DNA from: a virus
IMG/VR virus record: IMGVR_UViG_3300025118_004802
Location: 17,822-81,821 of that record
Length of the DNA stretch: 64,000 bases
Strand: one strand, 5' to 3'
The position numbers and the translations under genes are program-made. The notes below the pieces were generated by a model. It saw only the letters and a list, made by a program, of their open reading frames with translations, did no database searches and was not told where the DNA came from. Positions 10,613-20,918 of the stretch are shown here, piece by piece; position 1 is the stretch's first letter, and each line of letters opens with the position of its first letter.

Positions 10613-13600
10613 TTATTCGACCGAGAAATAGTCAGGTACTTCTACTTTACATTCCTCATCAATTTCCTTGTTCGATGTGGGGTCGCATGAGTTATCGTCA
10701 AACTCTGGCCATGGCGGAAGTGATGGGAAGTCCGGACAATCCCACTCCTTCTTGATGCGGTTCCCTAGACCGCCAAAAGTTCCGTCTGTAGGTATCACCG
10801 GGCACAAGATGAGTTTCATCAGCCCAAATGGGTCCAACATTGAGCCAGCCAACTGCAGGATGGCCAACACCGCTGCCAAAATTGTATCGAAAACGACGTC
10901 TATGGCACTGAAGCCCATATCGTCCAGTAGACTCTCCCAATCAATACCGGTTAAGCTGATGCCCCAATCTGAATCGCAGCGGCCGGACTTGTTCCCAAAG
11001 GGACTCTCGTCAATCATCAACAAATACAACAATCTCAATGCCGCCTTCAACCCCTTGAATGCTTTGTCTGTTTTGTAATACTTATTAGAAACAAAGGATT
11101 CAGCAAATATAAAAGATGTACCAAATACTCGGTCTGCTGCCATTATGTATTCCATCAGTCGTTTGTAGTCTTCGCCGTCGATCACTTGTTGCTGGAGAGT
11201 TTCCCACAAGGTGTCTCCGTTGGGCAACTGGTGTCGATATCTCTCAACATCCCTCACTTCGTGTGTCCATTCAAAATCTAACGGGATCTCCATCTCTTGT
11301 GAAGCTAATGGAATCACAATACGTCGGAAGGTAGACGATGCCAAACGGTTTTGTCCTTCTTGGCCACGAGAGAGACGTTCGAGATCTGGGTCTCCCACCT
11401 CTGTCACCAAAAAAGCCTTTTCTCGTATGGCCGACCTGGTGCCAGCATTGGTTAACTGACCATGCTCCGTTGGCTGTAGATCCGGGAATAGGCTCTGAAT
11501 GGTGCTTAGATCCTCGTCATCCCGGGCCACGTATACAAGACGTACACCATAGGCCAACTTATTGAAGTAACCACCTACCGTGGTACCTTGGGGGCCGCCA
11601 TGCAGAGCGAGGCCTTGGCCCCCCATAAAATCTTGCCAGGCATTGTAGTTAACCACATCTTGCAAGTCAGCATTTCCAACAAAATCAAAAAATTGATTAC
11701 GAGTCGCATTACCAAAATGACCCTCCGAGGCGCCCGGTGGTACTATTCTACCGCTATTTCGACGACTGTCGGCTCCGCCGCGGCGCACTTTCAATGCTGT
11801 ACCCCACAAACCTTCAGAATTCTCGTTATCCACGACTCTCATGTACCTTTCAAAATAAAAGGTACCAACTGCCGGTTCATAGGTATCATCAAACCGGGCG
11901 GGCCTATAAAAATAAGAAGGGGGCACATCGTGTATAGAGGTGCCGGCCTGCGTGAAATCAACAATCGACTCAGCTATACTTTTATGGTGCACCCCCTCCC
12001 ACTCTGGGGGTATTACACCAGCGTGAGCCCGTTGGCGCGCCTTTTTGTGAGAGTCGATAATATAATTGTACTCTCTTTCAAGTTCCAAAACCTGATTTTT
12101 TAATAAGAAAACTAACTTTTCCTCAAAAGCCGCGGCGTCGGAAAGATCAATCTCAACATCCATCACCGGGTCCCTAAAGCTCTCCCCACTCTTTCCCATA
12201 TCACCAATAATTTTATCAACGCCTTTTTTAAACTCACAGTAATAGACGTCATCTTGACTGATATCACTCTTGAGGTTTTGGACAATGTACAATGGCACCA
12301 CATTTGATTTGAACATGTCGCTAATTCTAAAATTAACCAAAACAGGGGCTATCTTCAACAGAAACTCTAAAGTATAAACACGTAAGATTAAGTAAACAAC
12401 GCCGGCCATAGCTGCGGTTTCAAGTTGAGAGAGATCTTTGTTGGCAAAGGGATCATCCGGGTCTTCGCAAAAGGGACTGGAGAGAAAGTCGTTTTTAACC
12501 TTCTCTTTAATCGTATCGAGCGAAAGAAGATCACCACGTGGGGCCGAGGCGCCTATGTCAGGCCCATCATAACCAGGGAGTGCTGCAATTTCGTTCGCCT
12601 CTTTAGAGCCCATCTTCACAAAAACGCGTGAAACACTGTTGTCGGGCGCCTGGACTTCGACAGGTACAACTCCGCGGGCTCGCTGCACTCTCTGGTTTGA
12701 AGATGGAATAACCTCCAAACTAGACAACTCTGCTGGACTTGCGAAAAACGGGTTTGGGGCCCCGTTTGTTGAAAAAATCATGTTCTGGAAAACATTCCCC
12801 ATCATTCCCGACACAGCCCGAGTGTACAACGCTCCTACTTCCTCACCATGGCCCGCCTGAGCGGTGGCCACAGGATCAACCTCAGTAGGAATATGTCTTT
12901 TTATAGCATCGCCCAAAAAGTCTATAAATAGAAGGGTCTTGCTTAGAGATGAGGCTCTCGGATCTTTATAGTAATCCTGATAAACTGTTTCATATTTTTC
13001 AACCGCTGTGAGACTGCCTGGAACACCGAAGGCCTGTCTCTGTCCGTCTACTCTATGCTGTTCTGCAGTCACGGTGCGCTCATATTTCAGCTGAAATGCG
13101 TCATACTCATTAGCGTCGTCAACCAAATCCAGGACCGAAACATGGGGGGACGAATTTATGCGCAAGCCCGAGATGGTTGGGTTAATTAGACCTGCATTCG
13201 GCCGGAAGCCGTCTTTTGCTTTGTTTGATAGAGTGTTAACAAAGTCTTTAGCCGGATACTTAAAATCAAGAGTGCTTGCGAGCGTTGTCCTATTTGTTTG
13301 AAGTTCGCTGCTGTAGGGGATGCCCTCCCCCACACCATAACCCACAGCTTCGTACAAAGAGAACCGGGCGTTTCCGGCTGCGAGATTGCGAAATTTATCT
13401 ATGGGCACCAGTCCCTCGGCCCGGGGAGAAGTGACGGTATAAATTATTGTTTGTCCTTCTAGCCGACTGCCGTAATCTAAGTGACTAGGGAACTCTATGA
13501 TGCTACCATCTAGGCCTGGCACAAGCGACAAAAAGGTCGAAGCTAAATCTAAAATAGTGTATGGGCCAGCGTTTCCTGGACGAGTTTGTATGGTTCGAAC

Positions 13601-16600
13601 TGGTGGTGCTACTATCCCCGGGGGGAAATTCTCCCTAACCTTCTCAATCATCGTCGACCACCCGACAAGAGACATCAAGGCGGAAAGACCACCGTTGGCC
13701 ATGCTTGGTGGTAGCTGACCGGGTAAACCCATTTGAACAAAGGTATCACCGGCCGAGTTGCGCACTTCGTCCATCTTCGACCACGCCAGCCACTTACGGA
13801 TGTGCTCAGTAATCAGTTCCTGGTCGACTCCGGCTGCGGCGAGGGCGTTCCGGTCGGCGTCGGTGGGTGTGAGGCGGTCTGCAGGAGTTGCGGAGGCGTT
13901 GTCGTTTGTGACTGTAGTGTGACCTGCAGGCATAATAGGTGGCCACCAAGGGCCGCCAAAGCGGACGAACTCATTTGCCTTTTCTTCGATCCCATCTCGG
14001 TATAATTGAAACATCTGTTCAACCCAGGCATCATCCTCGTGTGTGAACATATAAACACGCTGAACATGGTTAGTCCAGGTTATTGGTACCCCGTCCTCCA
14101 CCGGGCCATTAGGATCGTAATTAACAACAAGTTCTGGACTCGTTAAAGCTTTCAACAGCTGCGGGGCGCCGTGAGACCAGCGTGCATTAACATCGTGATA
14201 AAACGTATCGATGGCAACATTGTTGGCGTTTTCTATTACTGGTACTCTCTTCCAATCGACAACCGGTGGGGGTGCTCCGGGGGCTGCAGGTTCGCCCGGG
14301 GCAGGAGGGGGAGGGGTGCATTCGTCAATAAGGGGTGCAACTGCATCGTTATGGTTGCCGTCATTTGCTAACTGCTTAGCCAACTCGTCCATCAAGTCTT
14401 TAAGTTCGTCTCTTAACTGGTCGGCCGAGGTACCTCCGGAGCCAGGGCCTCCTGCTGCAGAGTTTTGCTGCTGCCACGCGTCGAAGAGTGTCCCGGGAGG
14501 AAGATCGCACAGGTCTTCAATCATTGCATCATCAATGTTCAATAGTGCATCACAAAAATCTGGGCTCACAAGTTGGCCGGCTGCCTTAAAGAACTGCGCT
14601 ATCCTGTCGGTGTCCGTGAACGTATTTTTAAGAACCGGGACCTCATCAAAGGCTGCCTTGACTTTTCTTAATAACTCTATCCCCGCAGTTCCTCCAATCA
14701 ATTGGCACAACTCTGCACTACTAATTTGGCTGGTAATCTGGTCTAAAATATTCTCTAGTGCGGTAACAAGATCCGTTTCTCCGTCGAAGGCTCCCAACAA
14801 TTCGTTTAGCGGCCCCATTAACGAAGCGGGTGTTTCTGTGTCGCCAAACAAATCATTCAGCAAGTTTCTTAAATCGTCTTTGGACAGAGGGATGGAAGGG
14901 TTATCAGAGGGAATAAAGTCTTCATCAAACGGCCACCCAACATTAACTGTCAACTTCAAATCATTACAAATTTTCGATATCAAGCCGAGTATTTTCAAAG
15001 TGGCTTTCACCGCTATTTGCTCAAGCGCTGTCCACACAGCCTCTTCGGCTACGCGAGCAATCGCCTCAAACAAATTTATTGTGGGGAACTTCTCAGGTAA
15101 GTCTAAGGTGGGAACAAGTCTTGGAAACTTGAAATCCGACAATGTAAATTCAGGATTAGTTAAAAACTCTATAATAGCATCAAGTAATTCGCGCAGCACC
15201 TCGCATAATTCGTCAATCGTGAAGACATCGCTAAGTCGCTCAAAGTATTGTGCCGAATCTACGAAGGCGCCGGCGTGGTTCCGATAATCCTTTTGAGTAT
15301 CTCTTAGACCTTGGATCTCTTGTGCAAGTTCTTTATTTGCCAATAGCAAGAGCCGACGGTCTTCTGGTGTCTGTTCAGGTGGTGGATTCTCAAGTAAATA
15401 AAGATTAAAATAGTAATCCTCTTCTTTGAAGCGAGCAAGCTGGTTAATCGTCTGGCCCACGCCAGTGTAGGTATTCATGTAGGAACTTACGACCTGGCCC
15501 CCAACACTAGACGCCCACTGTGTATATGGTACCAGGACTTTAGCACGGAACTCTTCAACGCCCAAGTGTTCTAAGACCATCTGCAGTCTCGTCTCACATG
15601 TGAAGCCCAAGCCTACGATATTCATCAAACATTCGAGGATCTGCTTTGCAACCCATTCAAGACCGTAACGATTTAAAAATACGTCGTAAGCGCCGCCAAT
15701 CGAAGTTATGTGCTCAACAGTGCGATCCAAAAAAGTAAAAGTAGGATCACCTGGATTGTATTTGCGTTTCTTGGCACGTTCATATACTTGTGAACGTATG
15801 ATCGGATCCTGGAGCATCTTATCTTCTCTCTGGAGTTCCTGAAAGCTTTTTATCCCTGGAGACTCCTCAGCTTCCATAAATTCAATGAACTTCGGTCGAG
15901 GCACAATATATTGTTTGGCTATGGATACAAACCCTTTTTTATTACGCTGAGCATCTACGATACTCGACATGTTTGCCAAATAAGAAACGTTCTTTGCTGA
16001 AGAAGCTGGGAGGTTGGCAAACCGTTCAAACCCTACAAATAGAGGCATCTCGCTGAAATCTTTATTGACTGCTGTAAGGCCCTTTAATAAGTATTTATCG
16101 TCATAGACTATTTTAAGTTGGATGGGAGGGGCAGAACCCACCTCATTCTCACGCATATAATTGCCAACGGCGCCGCCCAGTTTTGTATCGGATTTCTGGT
16201 TGACCTTTATAAATGCCTCAAAATTATCATATTCTTGAGAAAAGGAAAAGTCCTCTGGTTCGGTTATGTTCCCTTGAGCCTTCCAGCCCCGCAACTCCGC
16301 ATCCAGTTCAGTCATGGTTTGTTTAAAGTTGGCCAAATTTTTCTGGAATATTGTTAACCATATATCTTGTTCCCAGAAATAGTTGTAATAAGAGCCGTGC
16401 CCAAACAACGTTTCATATGCAAACTTGTCACGGATGTTCTTATCAATCATGTCTATATAAACACGGTGAATGGTAACCTTAAAGACCGCGCCACGAGGAC
16501 CTGGCGCATAATCAGACACAACCGCTTTATTAGCTAGCGCATCAACAACGTCGAAATTCCCAATGCCTTGTTTGTCAAAATATTGTAGTAATTTGTCAAC

Positions 16601-17557
16601 CGCTGCCATCTTAATAAAATCAACGGGCGGCATCTGGGGAGGGTCGAGCCTCAGCTCCTCGTTGATGCCCTTAAATAATAGTTCCTCATATGTTTCTGGG
16701 GTTACGTTTGGGCCCGGCTTGATGTCTACTGTGCCTCGTAAGTATGCATCAATGTTAATTGTGGCGGCTGCGGTAGCCAAACCCACCGAATCACTGAAAT
16801 ATGGTAAGGTCTGTTTGCCATCGGCGGTAATAGCTATGTTATAAGTATTGTAATCTGTATCTACCCACGGTTCGTAAACGGGCGTGTTCCACCACTCAAA
16901 GGGTTTCTCGCTTAGCCGGGGTGTCCATTCTTTCTCTTTATATTGGGCTAGGCTTGTGCCCTGCACTGCCGCAATAGCGGCCGCAATCTGGCTACCTGAT
17001 GCCGCAAGAATGGCGGTGGGTGTTGGGAACATAAACGCAGGTAATGCAGGGAGCGGATTACCACCAATAGATTCTGCTACATCGATCTCACCATTCGCCA
17101 AGCGGGTATACACCTGCCCCTCAAAAGAACTTTCTGCTATAGCATACGTGTTTTCTAAAAAATTGATTGAGGCTTCTGGGTCGATAAGCAGTTTCTCTTC
17201 GATAAAGCCTCCTGAGCCGGTGATGGGCCCGTTTTGCTCCTGAAACCGGGTTTTCGCGGCGTTGAGCGTGTTCGTTGATACAAATTTGTAATACGTATGA
17301 TTGCGCTCACCTGGCTTAAATCCTTGCTCCAGCAGAGCAGCGATGTTACCGCCTTTGTCAGCCGATCTAAGGGCGAGGGCGAGATCGGCGGCGGCGAAGT
17401 CTTCTTCAGTGGTGGCACTAGCATGGAGCCACTCGGCGTATGCATACGTGTCGGGCGCAGGAGAACCCGCTGCTTCCCAAGAAGCTTGTTCACTCCTAGT
17501 CCAGGTTTCGCCAGGGGCGCCTGGTTTTGGTAATAAATCGCCTAACTTTGTTGTCAT
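10613..17557 (-). CDS. Giant baseplate/tail structural protein (2314 aa)
   Basis: A single open frame of 2,314 residues between the gp25-like gene and a baseplate gene. No domain is recognisable by eye. The N-terminal 1,050 residues are mixed alpha/beta with many charged helices. A Pro-rich hinge follows near residues 1078-1100 (CTPPPPAPGEPAAPGAPPP), separating it from a second half with long helical stretches and an acidic, Pro/Cys-rich C-terminus ending VEVPDYFSVE. Position and size suggest a baseplate wedge or peripheral protein; T4 has gp7 (1,032 residues) and gp10 here, but no alignable similarity is visible. Opposite-strand open frames over this gene lack ribosome-binding sites and are shadows. 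The virion location is inferred from neighbours only. Confidence 0.8.
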   Translation of the reverse strand: MTTKLGDLLPKPGAPGETWTRSEQASWEAAGSPAPDTYAYAEWLHASATTEEDFAAADLALALRSADKGGNIAALLEQGFKPGERNHTYYKFVSTNTLNAAKTRFQEQNGPITGSGGFIEEKLLIDPEASINFLENTYAIAESSFEGQVYTRLANGEIDVAESIGGNPLPALPAFMFPTPTAILAASGSQIAAAIAAVQGTSLAQYKEKEWTPRLSEKPFEWWNTPVYEPWVDTDYNTYNIAITADGKQTLPYFSDSVGLATAAATINIDAYLRGTVDIKPGPNVTPETYEELLFKGINEELRLDPPQMPPVDFIKMAAVDKLLQYFDKQGIGNFDVVDALANKAVVSDYAPGPRGAVFKVTIHRVYIDMIDKNIRDKFAYETLFGHGSYYNYFWEQDIWLTIFQKNLANFKQTMTELDAELRGWKAQGNITEPEDFSFSQEYDNFEAFIKVNQKSDTKLGGAVGNYMRENEVGSAPPIQLKIVYDDKYLLKGLTAVNKDFSEMPLFVGFERFANLPASSAKNVSYLANMSSIVDAQRNKKGFVSIAKQYIVPRPKFIEFMEAEESPGIKSFQELQREDKMLQDPIIRSQVYERAKKRKYNPGDPTFTFLDRTVEHITSIGGAYDVFLNRYGLEWVAKQILECLMNIVGLGFTCETRLQMVLEHLGVEEFRAKVLVPYTQWASSVGGQVVSSYMNTYTGVGQTINQLARFKEEDYYFNLYLLENPPPEQTPEDRRLLLLANKELAQEIQGLRDTQKDYRNHAGAFVDSAQYFERLSDVFTIDELCEVLRELLDAIIEFLTNPEFTLSDFKFPRLVPTLDLPEKFPTINLFEAIARVAEEAVWTALEQIAVKATLKILGLISKICNDLKLTVNVGWPFDEDFIPSDNPSIPLSKDDLRNLLNDLFGDTETPASLMGPLNELLGAFDGETDLVTALENILDQITSQISSAELCQLIGGTAGIELLRKVKAAFDEVPVLKNTFTDTDRIAQFFKAAGQLVSPDFCDALLNIDDAMIEDLCDLPPGTLFDAWQQQNSAAGGPGSGGTSADQLRDELKDLMDELAKQLANDGNHNDAVAPLIDECTPPPPAPGEPAAPGAPPPVVDWKRVPVIENANNVAIDTFYHDVNARWSHGAPQLLKALTSPELVVNYDPNGPVEDGVPITWTNHVQRVYMFTHEDDAWVEQMFQLYRDGIEEKANEFVRFGGPWWPPIMPAGHTTVTNDNASATPADRLTPTDADRNALAAAGVDQELITEHIRKWLAWSKMDEVRNSAGDTFVQMGLPGQLPPSMANGGLSALMSLVGWSTMIEKVRENFPPGIVAPPVRTIQTRPGNAGPYTILDLASTFLSLVPGLDGSIIEFPSHLDYGSRLEGQTIIYTVTSPRAEGLVPIDKFRNLAAGNARFSLYEAVGYGVGEGIPYSSELQTNRTTLASTLDFKYPAKDFVNTLSNKAKDGFRPNAGLINPTISGLRINSSPHVSVLDLVDDANEYDAFQLKYERTVTAEQHRVDGQRQAFGVPGSLTAVEKYETVYQDYYKDPRASSLSKTLLFIDFLGDAIKRHIPTEVDPVATAQAGHGEEVGALYTRAVSGMMGNVFQNMIFSTNGAPNPFFASPAELSSLEVIPSSNQRVQRARGVVPVEVQAPDNSVSRVFVKMGSKEANEIAALPGYDGPDIGASAPRGDLLSLDTIKEKVKNDFLSSPFCEDPDDPFANKDLSQLETAAMAGVVYLILRVYTLEFLLKIAPVLVNFRISDMFKSNVVPLYIVQNLKSDISQDDVYYCEFKKGVDKIIGDMGKSGESFRDPVMDVEIDLSDAAAFEEKLVFLLKNQVLELEREYNYIIDSHKKARQRAHAGVIPPEWEGVHHKSIAESIVDFTQAGTSIHDVPPSYFYRPARFDDTYEPAVGTFYFERYMRVVDNENSEGLWGTALKVRRGGADSRRNSGRIVPPGASEGHFGNATRNQFFDFVGNADLQDVVNYNAWQDFMGGQGLALHGGPQGTTVGGYFNKLAYGVRLVYVARDDEDLSTIQSLFPDLQPTEHGQLTNAGTRSAIREKAFLVTEVGDPDLERLSRGQEGQNRLASSTFRRIVIPLASQEMEIPLDFEWTHEVRDVERYRHQLPNGDTLWETLQQQVIDGEDYKRLMEYIMAADRVFGTSFIFAESFVSNKYYKTDKAFKGLKAALRLLYLLMIDESPFGNKSGRCDSDWGISLTGIDWESLLDDMGFSAIDVVFDTILAAVLAILQLAGSMLDPFGLMKLILCPVIPTDGTFGGLGNRIKKEWDCPDFPSLPPWPEFDDNSCDPTSNKEIDEECKVEVPDYFSVE

Positions 17558-17558
17558 C

Positions 17559-18512
17559 TTAGTTTGTCTTGTTCATAGGGCTTAGAATGTACTTGGTACC
17601 AGAAGGGCTTAAGTAATTAGTTTTTACACTTTTAAACATGAGCTTATTTTTAACCAAATCTGGGATAGACTTTCCTACCTGATGCTTCATTTGGAGAATG
17701 CCCGCTACCGTTGTCATCGGCGTTGCTATCGATGGAGCGGCAAAGTAAGGACTAATATGTATGTGGTTTGCCACCGTCGCGTTAAACTCAACTTGAGAGC
17801 TTAAAAAGTGGCCCACCAACTCTCCCAACGAATCGATATCGGCCACGATCTTGTTCAGGGCTGCAACTAGATTATCACCTTTGACGAGTGGTTGCAGGAG
17901 TGGGACCCCATTTTTGTCCAAGCCATCTTCATACATTGAAATTAGTTCGATACCATGCCGGGCGCATTCGCCCGTTTGTGAATTTCTTTCTTCGGCTGTG
18001 GCTACTCCGGTTACCAACTTTATGCCTTCTCTGCCGATCACCCTGATTCCGTCGGCCTTAATGAGAACTGCTGAGCGTGTTTTTGCATTCCCGATTCCCC
18101 CATTCGGAAGCCTAAAGTATTCATCAATATCCGATTTTTCAGAGATGTATATACGGGCTGCGTCATCCATCGGAAGCGGATCGACCGCTTTGTCGTTACC
18201 AACATTTTTGCACGCACCTCTTCCCACAACCAAATCAATGGCAGCACAATTGGTGTCGCCTTTGCCCCCGTATCCATGTTTTCTCGGACCCATATTATCT
18301 TTGGTTAAACAGATGTAAGATCCGTAATTATTCTTGAGGGGAGGCTTGTTTTCGCAATCTCTCTCAACATAAGTGGGGCTCGGACCGGCGGGGCCTGCTC
18401 CGCAAAACACATTTCTTTTATACCCCTCATCACCACACTCGGTTTGTTGTTTATTATGCTCCTTGATTGCGGCGTTTTTAGGGGGCTTGACAGCCTTTTC
18501 TTGGGTGCTCAT
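17559..18512 (-). CDS. Putative baseplate/spike-associated protein (317 aa)
   Basis: Encodes 317 residues starting MSTQEKAVKPPKNAAIKEHN. The start overlaps the stop of the upstream amidase-hub gene by four bases (ATGA). The N-terminal third is Gly/Lys/Cys-rich and suggests a metal-bound or disulphide-stabilised loop. The middle contains AARIYISEKSDIDEYF followed by RSAVLIKADGIRVIGREGIK, a short alternating repeat like the beta-helix or needle segments of phage spikes and gp5-type proteins. The C-terminal part (KYILSPMNKT) is beta-rich. It lies between a peptidoglycan-cleaving hub candidate and the giant structural protein, so a role in the central spike or hub is reasonable. I do not recognise a specific family. 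Confidence 0.6.
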   Translation of the reverse strand: MSTQEKAVKPPKNAAIKEHNKQQTECGDEGYKRNVFCGAGPAGPSPTYVERDCENKPPLKNNYGSYICLTKDNMGPRKHGYGGKGDTNCAAIDLVVGRGACKNVGNDKAVDPLPMDDAARIYISEKSDIDEYFRLPNGGIGNAKTRSAVLIKADGIRVIGREGIKLVTGVATAEERNSQTGECARHGIELISMYEDGLDKNGVPLLQPLVKGDNLVAALNKIVADIDSLGELVGHFLSSQVEFNATVANHIHISPYFAAPSIATPMTTVAGILQMKHQVGKSIPDLVKNKLMFKSVKTNYLSPSGTKYILSPMNKTN

Positions 18513-19936
18513 AATATCTTACCTCCGGCGCCTTGTGGGCGAGGTGCAGCTGCATGCTTGCGCGCGTCTTGGTTACCGGCAGTACAAGCATCCTCAGGGG
18601 GGACTGTTTCATCGGCCACGGCGACGGCGCTTACTTCAGCAGCCGTAGGCACCATTAAATGAATAGGAAAGTCAAGAGGGCACGGCCTTGAAGTACAATT
18701 GGCGTGGCGCAACAGAGTGTAGCCTTCTTTTATCAACTGGGGGACTTTTTTCTTGCTTTTTTCACAGTCCCCTTCTTGGCTAAATCCACTTGGCCACCCT
18801 TGACGTGTAGTAGGGGGCCCGCAGCGAGGCGGCGCAACACTAGGCGCAATTGAAAATCTCTTGCAAAGATATGCCGTTAGCATTTTTGCAGACTTAATTT
18901 GTTTTTCGGGCCAACTATTCTCACGAACCCGGGGATTGTGACTCATATCTATTCCGATAGAAAGAGTATTATTGCCGCGGCCTGCATGGTAAGCTATAAA
19001 CTCACTAGGATCTAGATATTCATACACAATCCCTTTGCGATCAATTTCATAGTGTGTTGAGACTTTTCTCTCATTCAATACCCTCACCGTTCCTTGCCAA
19101 TTCGCGGGGGCGCCGGTCATGTGATAAACGATTGATTGTGGCAACGGGCGCTTTCGACGCTCAAGAAACTTATCCAACAACCCGTATTTCTTGACGATAA
19201 TGAGGTCGCCATGAGCCTCGACGCCAGGGGGTAACGGCGTATCTGTGGGAGGATGAGGGTTATCCCCAGTTGCGTCTTTCCCGGCACCTGAAGGCGTAGA
19301 ACATTCAGTAACTTGCAGGGCTCTCGCGGAGCGTGATACAAGTGGGTTCATGATCACTTCACCATTCTTGTTTTTCACTACGTCAAGTACGGTTCCGCCG
19401 CGAGAAGGAAACTTCTTATCGTAAAGGCTCACTTGTACAAAATTACCAGGACGGATAGTTTCAGAAAAACTATTGGGAATCTCAAATACAGGAGCTACAT
19501 TACACAACTTCTCGGCGGCTGCAAGGTTCTGATTGCATAAATCAGAGATTGTGGGTTGTGTTGTGGCTTGCACTGTTCGATTCGGAAGCGGCAGCCCAAT
19601 ACACAGTTCTGGTATTATAGCATTAACAGTGTTAGGGGGCAGTTCCGGTGGGCCTTCCTCTGTACTTGATATAATTCCTTTACCTCCCACAGGACCACAC
19701 GTATTGCCAGCTGTGTCCATAGTCGAATCGTTATAGCGCACAACATAAGCACTAAACGAATTGCCGGCTTTATCAATCAGGTTGGGATTAATCTCTTTTT
19801 GAACTAATTCTCGTAAATATGTGATTTCAGTGATGTTATCAGTATCAATGAGAACTAAATCAGGTGCCAGGTTAGGATTAGTCTGATAAAAGGGAAGATT
19901 ATCCTTACCGGTTGAATTCCTGTTTCTCTGTCCCAT
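18509..19936 (-). CDS. Baseplate hub protein with N-acetylmuramoyl-L-alanine amidase domain
   Basis: The 475-residue protein has two visible parts. Residues about 150-215 contain RPGNFVQVSLYDKKFPSRGG, an OB-fold-like segment such as precedes lytic domains in hub/spike proteins. Residues about 265-430 form an Amidase_2/PGRP-type domain. A first zinc-ligand His lies in SIVYHMTGAP, then STHYEIDRKGIVYEYL, a second His in FIAYHAGRGNNTLSIGID, and a Cys/Asp-containing CPLDF segment at the position of the last ligand. Such enzymes cut the amide bond between MurNAc and the stem peptide. Its place next to baseplate genes indicates local cell-wall digestion during tail penetration, in the way T4 gp5 lysozyme works, rather than a lysis endolysin. 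The Pro-rich linker near 220-240 separates the two parts. Confidence 0.8.
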   Translation of the reverse strand: MGQRNRNSTGKDNLPFYQTNPNLAPDLVLIDTDNITEITYLRELVQKEINPNLIDKAGNSFSAYVVRYNDSTMDTAGNTCGPVGGKGIISSTEEGPPELPPNTVNAIIPELCIGLPLPNRTVQATTQPTISDLCNQNLAAAEKLCNVAPVFEIPNSFSETIRPGNFVQVSLYDKKFPSRGGTVLDVVKNKNGEVIMNPLVSRSARALQVTECSTPSGAGKDATGDNPHPPTDTPLPPGVEAHGDLIIVKKYGLLDKFLERRKRPLPQSIVYHMTGAPANWQGTVRVLNERKVSTHYEIDRKGIVYEYLDPSEFIAYHAGRGNNTLSIGIDMSHNPRVRENSWPEKQIKSAKMLTAYLCKRFSIAPSVAPPRCGPPTTRQGWPSGFSQEGDCEKSKKKVPQLIKEGYTLLRHANCTSRPCPLDFPIHLMVPTAAEVSAVAVADETVPPEDACTAGNQDARKHAAAPRPQGAGGKIL

Positions 19937-20253
19937 CAGTCGCCCTCAGGCGAATCTTCATCTTCCCTAATAAGATCAAAGAGCGCATCCTTGTCTAAAT
20001 CAGTAAAGCCTTGAACAACGCTATCTTTCTTATAAAGAAGGTTCGTAATCTTAACTAACTGTTCATTGGATCGTTGGAGGGTTTCAACATATTTAGATGC
20101 AATCATGCCGCAGTCTTTGTGAGCAGATGTATCCTTTTTCATATACATAATCAAATCAGCCAAAAGTGAATTGACGACATTCCTGTCCCTTCTCACATTA
20201 TCCACGGCCTCTTCTAGCCTGTCTTCTAGATCTAGATCTTTCCTGCGTCCCAT
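19936..20253 (-). CDS. Small helical protein with acidic C-terminus
   Basis: Encodes 105 residues, nearly all predicted helix (LEDRLEEAVDNVRRDRNVVN), ending with a hydrophobic-acidic tail (DALFDLIREDEDSPEGD). It begins inside the last bases of the sigma-factor gene and touches the hub gene with a one-base overlap, so it is translationally coupled to both. I do not recognise the family. The tail loosely recalls sliding-clamp-binding tails of T4 late-transcription proteins; this is only a suggestion. Confidence 0.65.
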   Translation of the reverse strand: MGRRKDLDLEDRLEEAVDNVRRDRNVVNSLLADLIMYMKKDTSAHKDCGMIASKYVETLQRSNEQLVKITNLLYKKDSVVQGFTDLDKDALFDLIREDEDSPEGD

Positions 20254-20918
20254 TTCTTCTTGAATACTCGGTATTTTTCTCGCATCTTATTGAGATTGTT
20301 AACGACCTGTTTTGTGTTCAGGCCCGTCAATTCTCTCATATACAAGTAAATAGCCTTTTTATTAAAAATTTCAATATCATCGGAGTTAGAAAGCAGTATT
20401 TTTACAGCCTCAAAAACCTTTCGTTCGTTTATTTTCATATTGGGACCGACATCCCAACCTTGAATCTCTTCCCACAGATGTTCCCAAAATTCGTCTCTCT
20501 CGCGGTCAGCGGGGTACTCAATCGCGGCAGACAGATGAGTATGCTCTAGATTCTTTGATATGTCCTCGAAGTAAACTTCGCGCTTGTTTTGTTGTGCGGT
20601 CTTCTTTACCTTATGAATAAACCAATTTTTTGTAATAACACTAAAGTAAGAGAACGCCTTGGAGCCACGGTTTGGGTCGTACTTGTCCAGAATTGTTGTT
20701 AGCCATATTTTACACTCGTCACTTAGGCTTTCGATATTTGGTAAACTTGTAAATTTATAAGTATAAATAATCTTGTCCACCATCTCACTAAAGGCGGGTT
20801 CGATATAGTGTATATAGAGCTCTGTGCGCACCTCTAAACTTTCTGTCGAGGCGTACCGAACAACTGCCTTTTCATGCTCCTCTGTAAAGTAGTACCTTTT
20901 AGTTCTCTTCTTCGGCAT
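20232..20918 (-). CDS. T4 gp55-like late sigma factor
   Basis: The start is the ATG at 20918 because GAGGAGG lies six bases upstream. An in-frame ATG further upstream is inside the previous gene and has no such site. The resulting 228-residue protein begins MPKKRTKRYYFTEEHEKAV and contains YDPNRGSKAFSYFSVITKNW, equivalent to the sigma region 2 segment of T4 gp55 and cyanophage homologues that binds RNA polymerase and the -10-like late promoter. The remaining helices are basic and end KKWDAGKI. In T4, gp55 with gp33 and the sliding clamp directs late, structural-gene transcription. Its place just upstream of the baseplate block fits this. No convincing TATAAATA late promoter on the coding strand was seen nearby. 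Confidence 0.8.
   Translation of the reverse strand: MPKKRTKRYYFTEEHEKAVVRYASTESLEVRTELYIHYIEPAFSEMVDKIIYTYKFTSLPNIESLSDECKIWLTTILDKYDPNRGSKAFSYFSVITKNWFIHKVKKTAQQNKREVYFEDISKNLEHTHLSAAIEYPADRERDEFWEHLWEEIQGWDVGPNMKINERKVFEAVKILLSNSDDIEIFNKKAIYLYMRELTGLNTKQVVNNLNKMREKYRVFKKKWDAGKI

Noticed and set aside
14211-15287. Plus-strand 358-codon open frame
   Set aside because: Opposite the 2,314-aa gene, with low-complexity Ser/Ala-rich translation and no neighbours on this strand.
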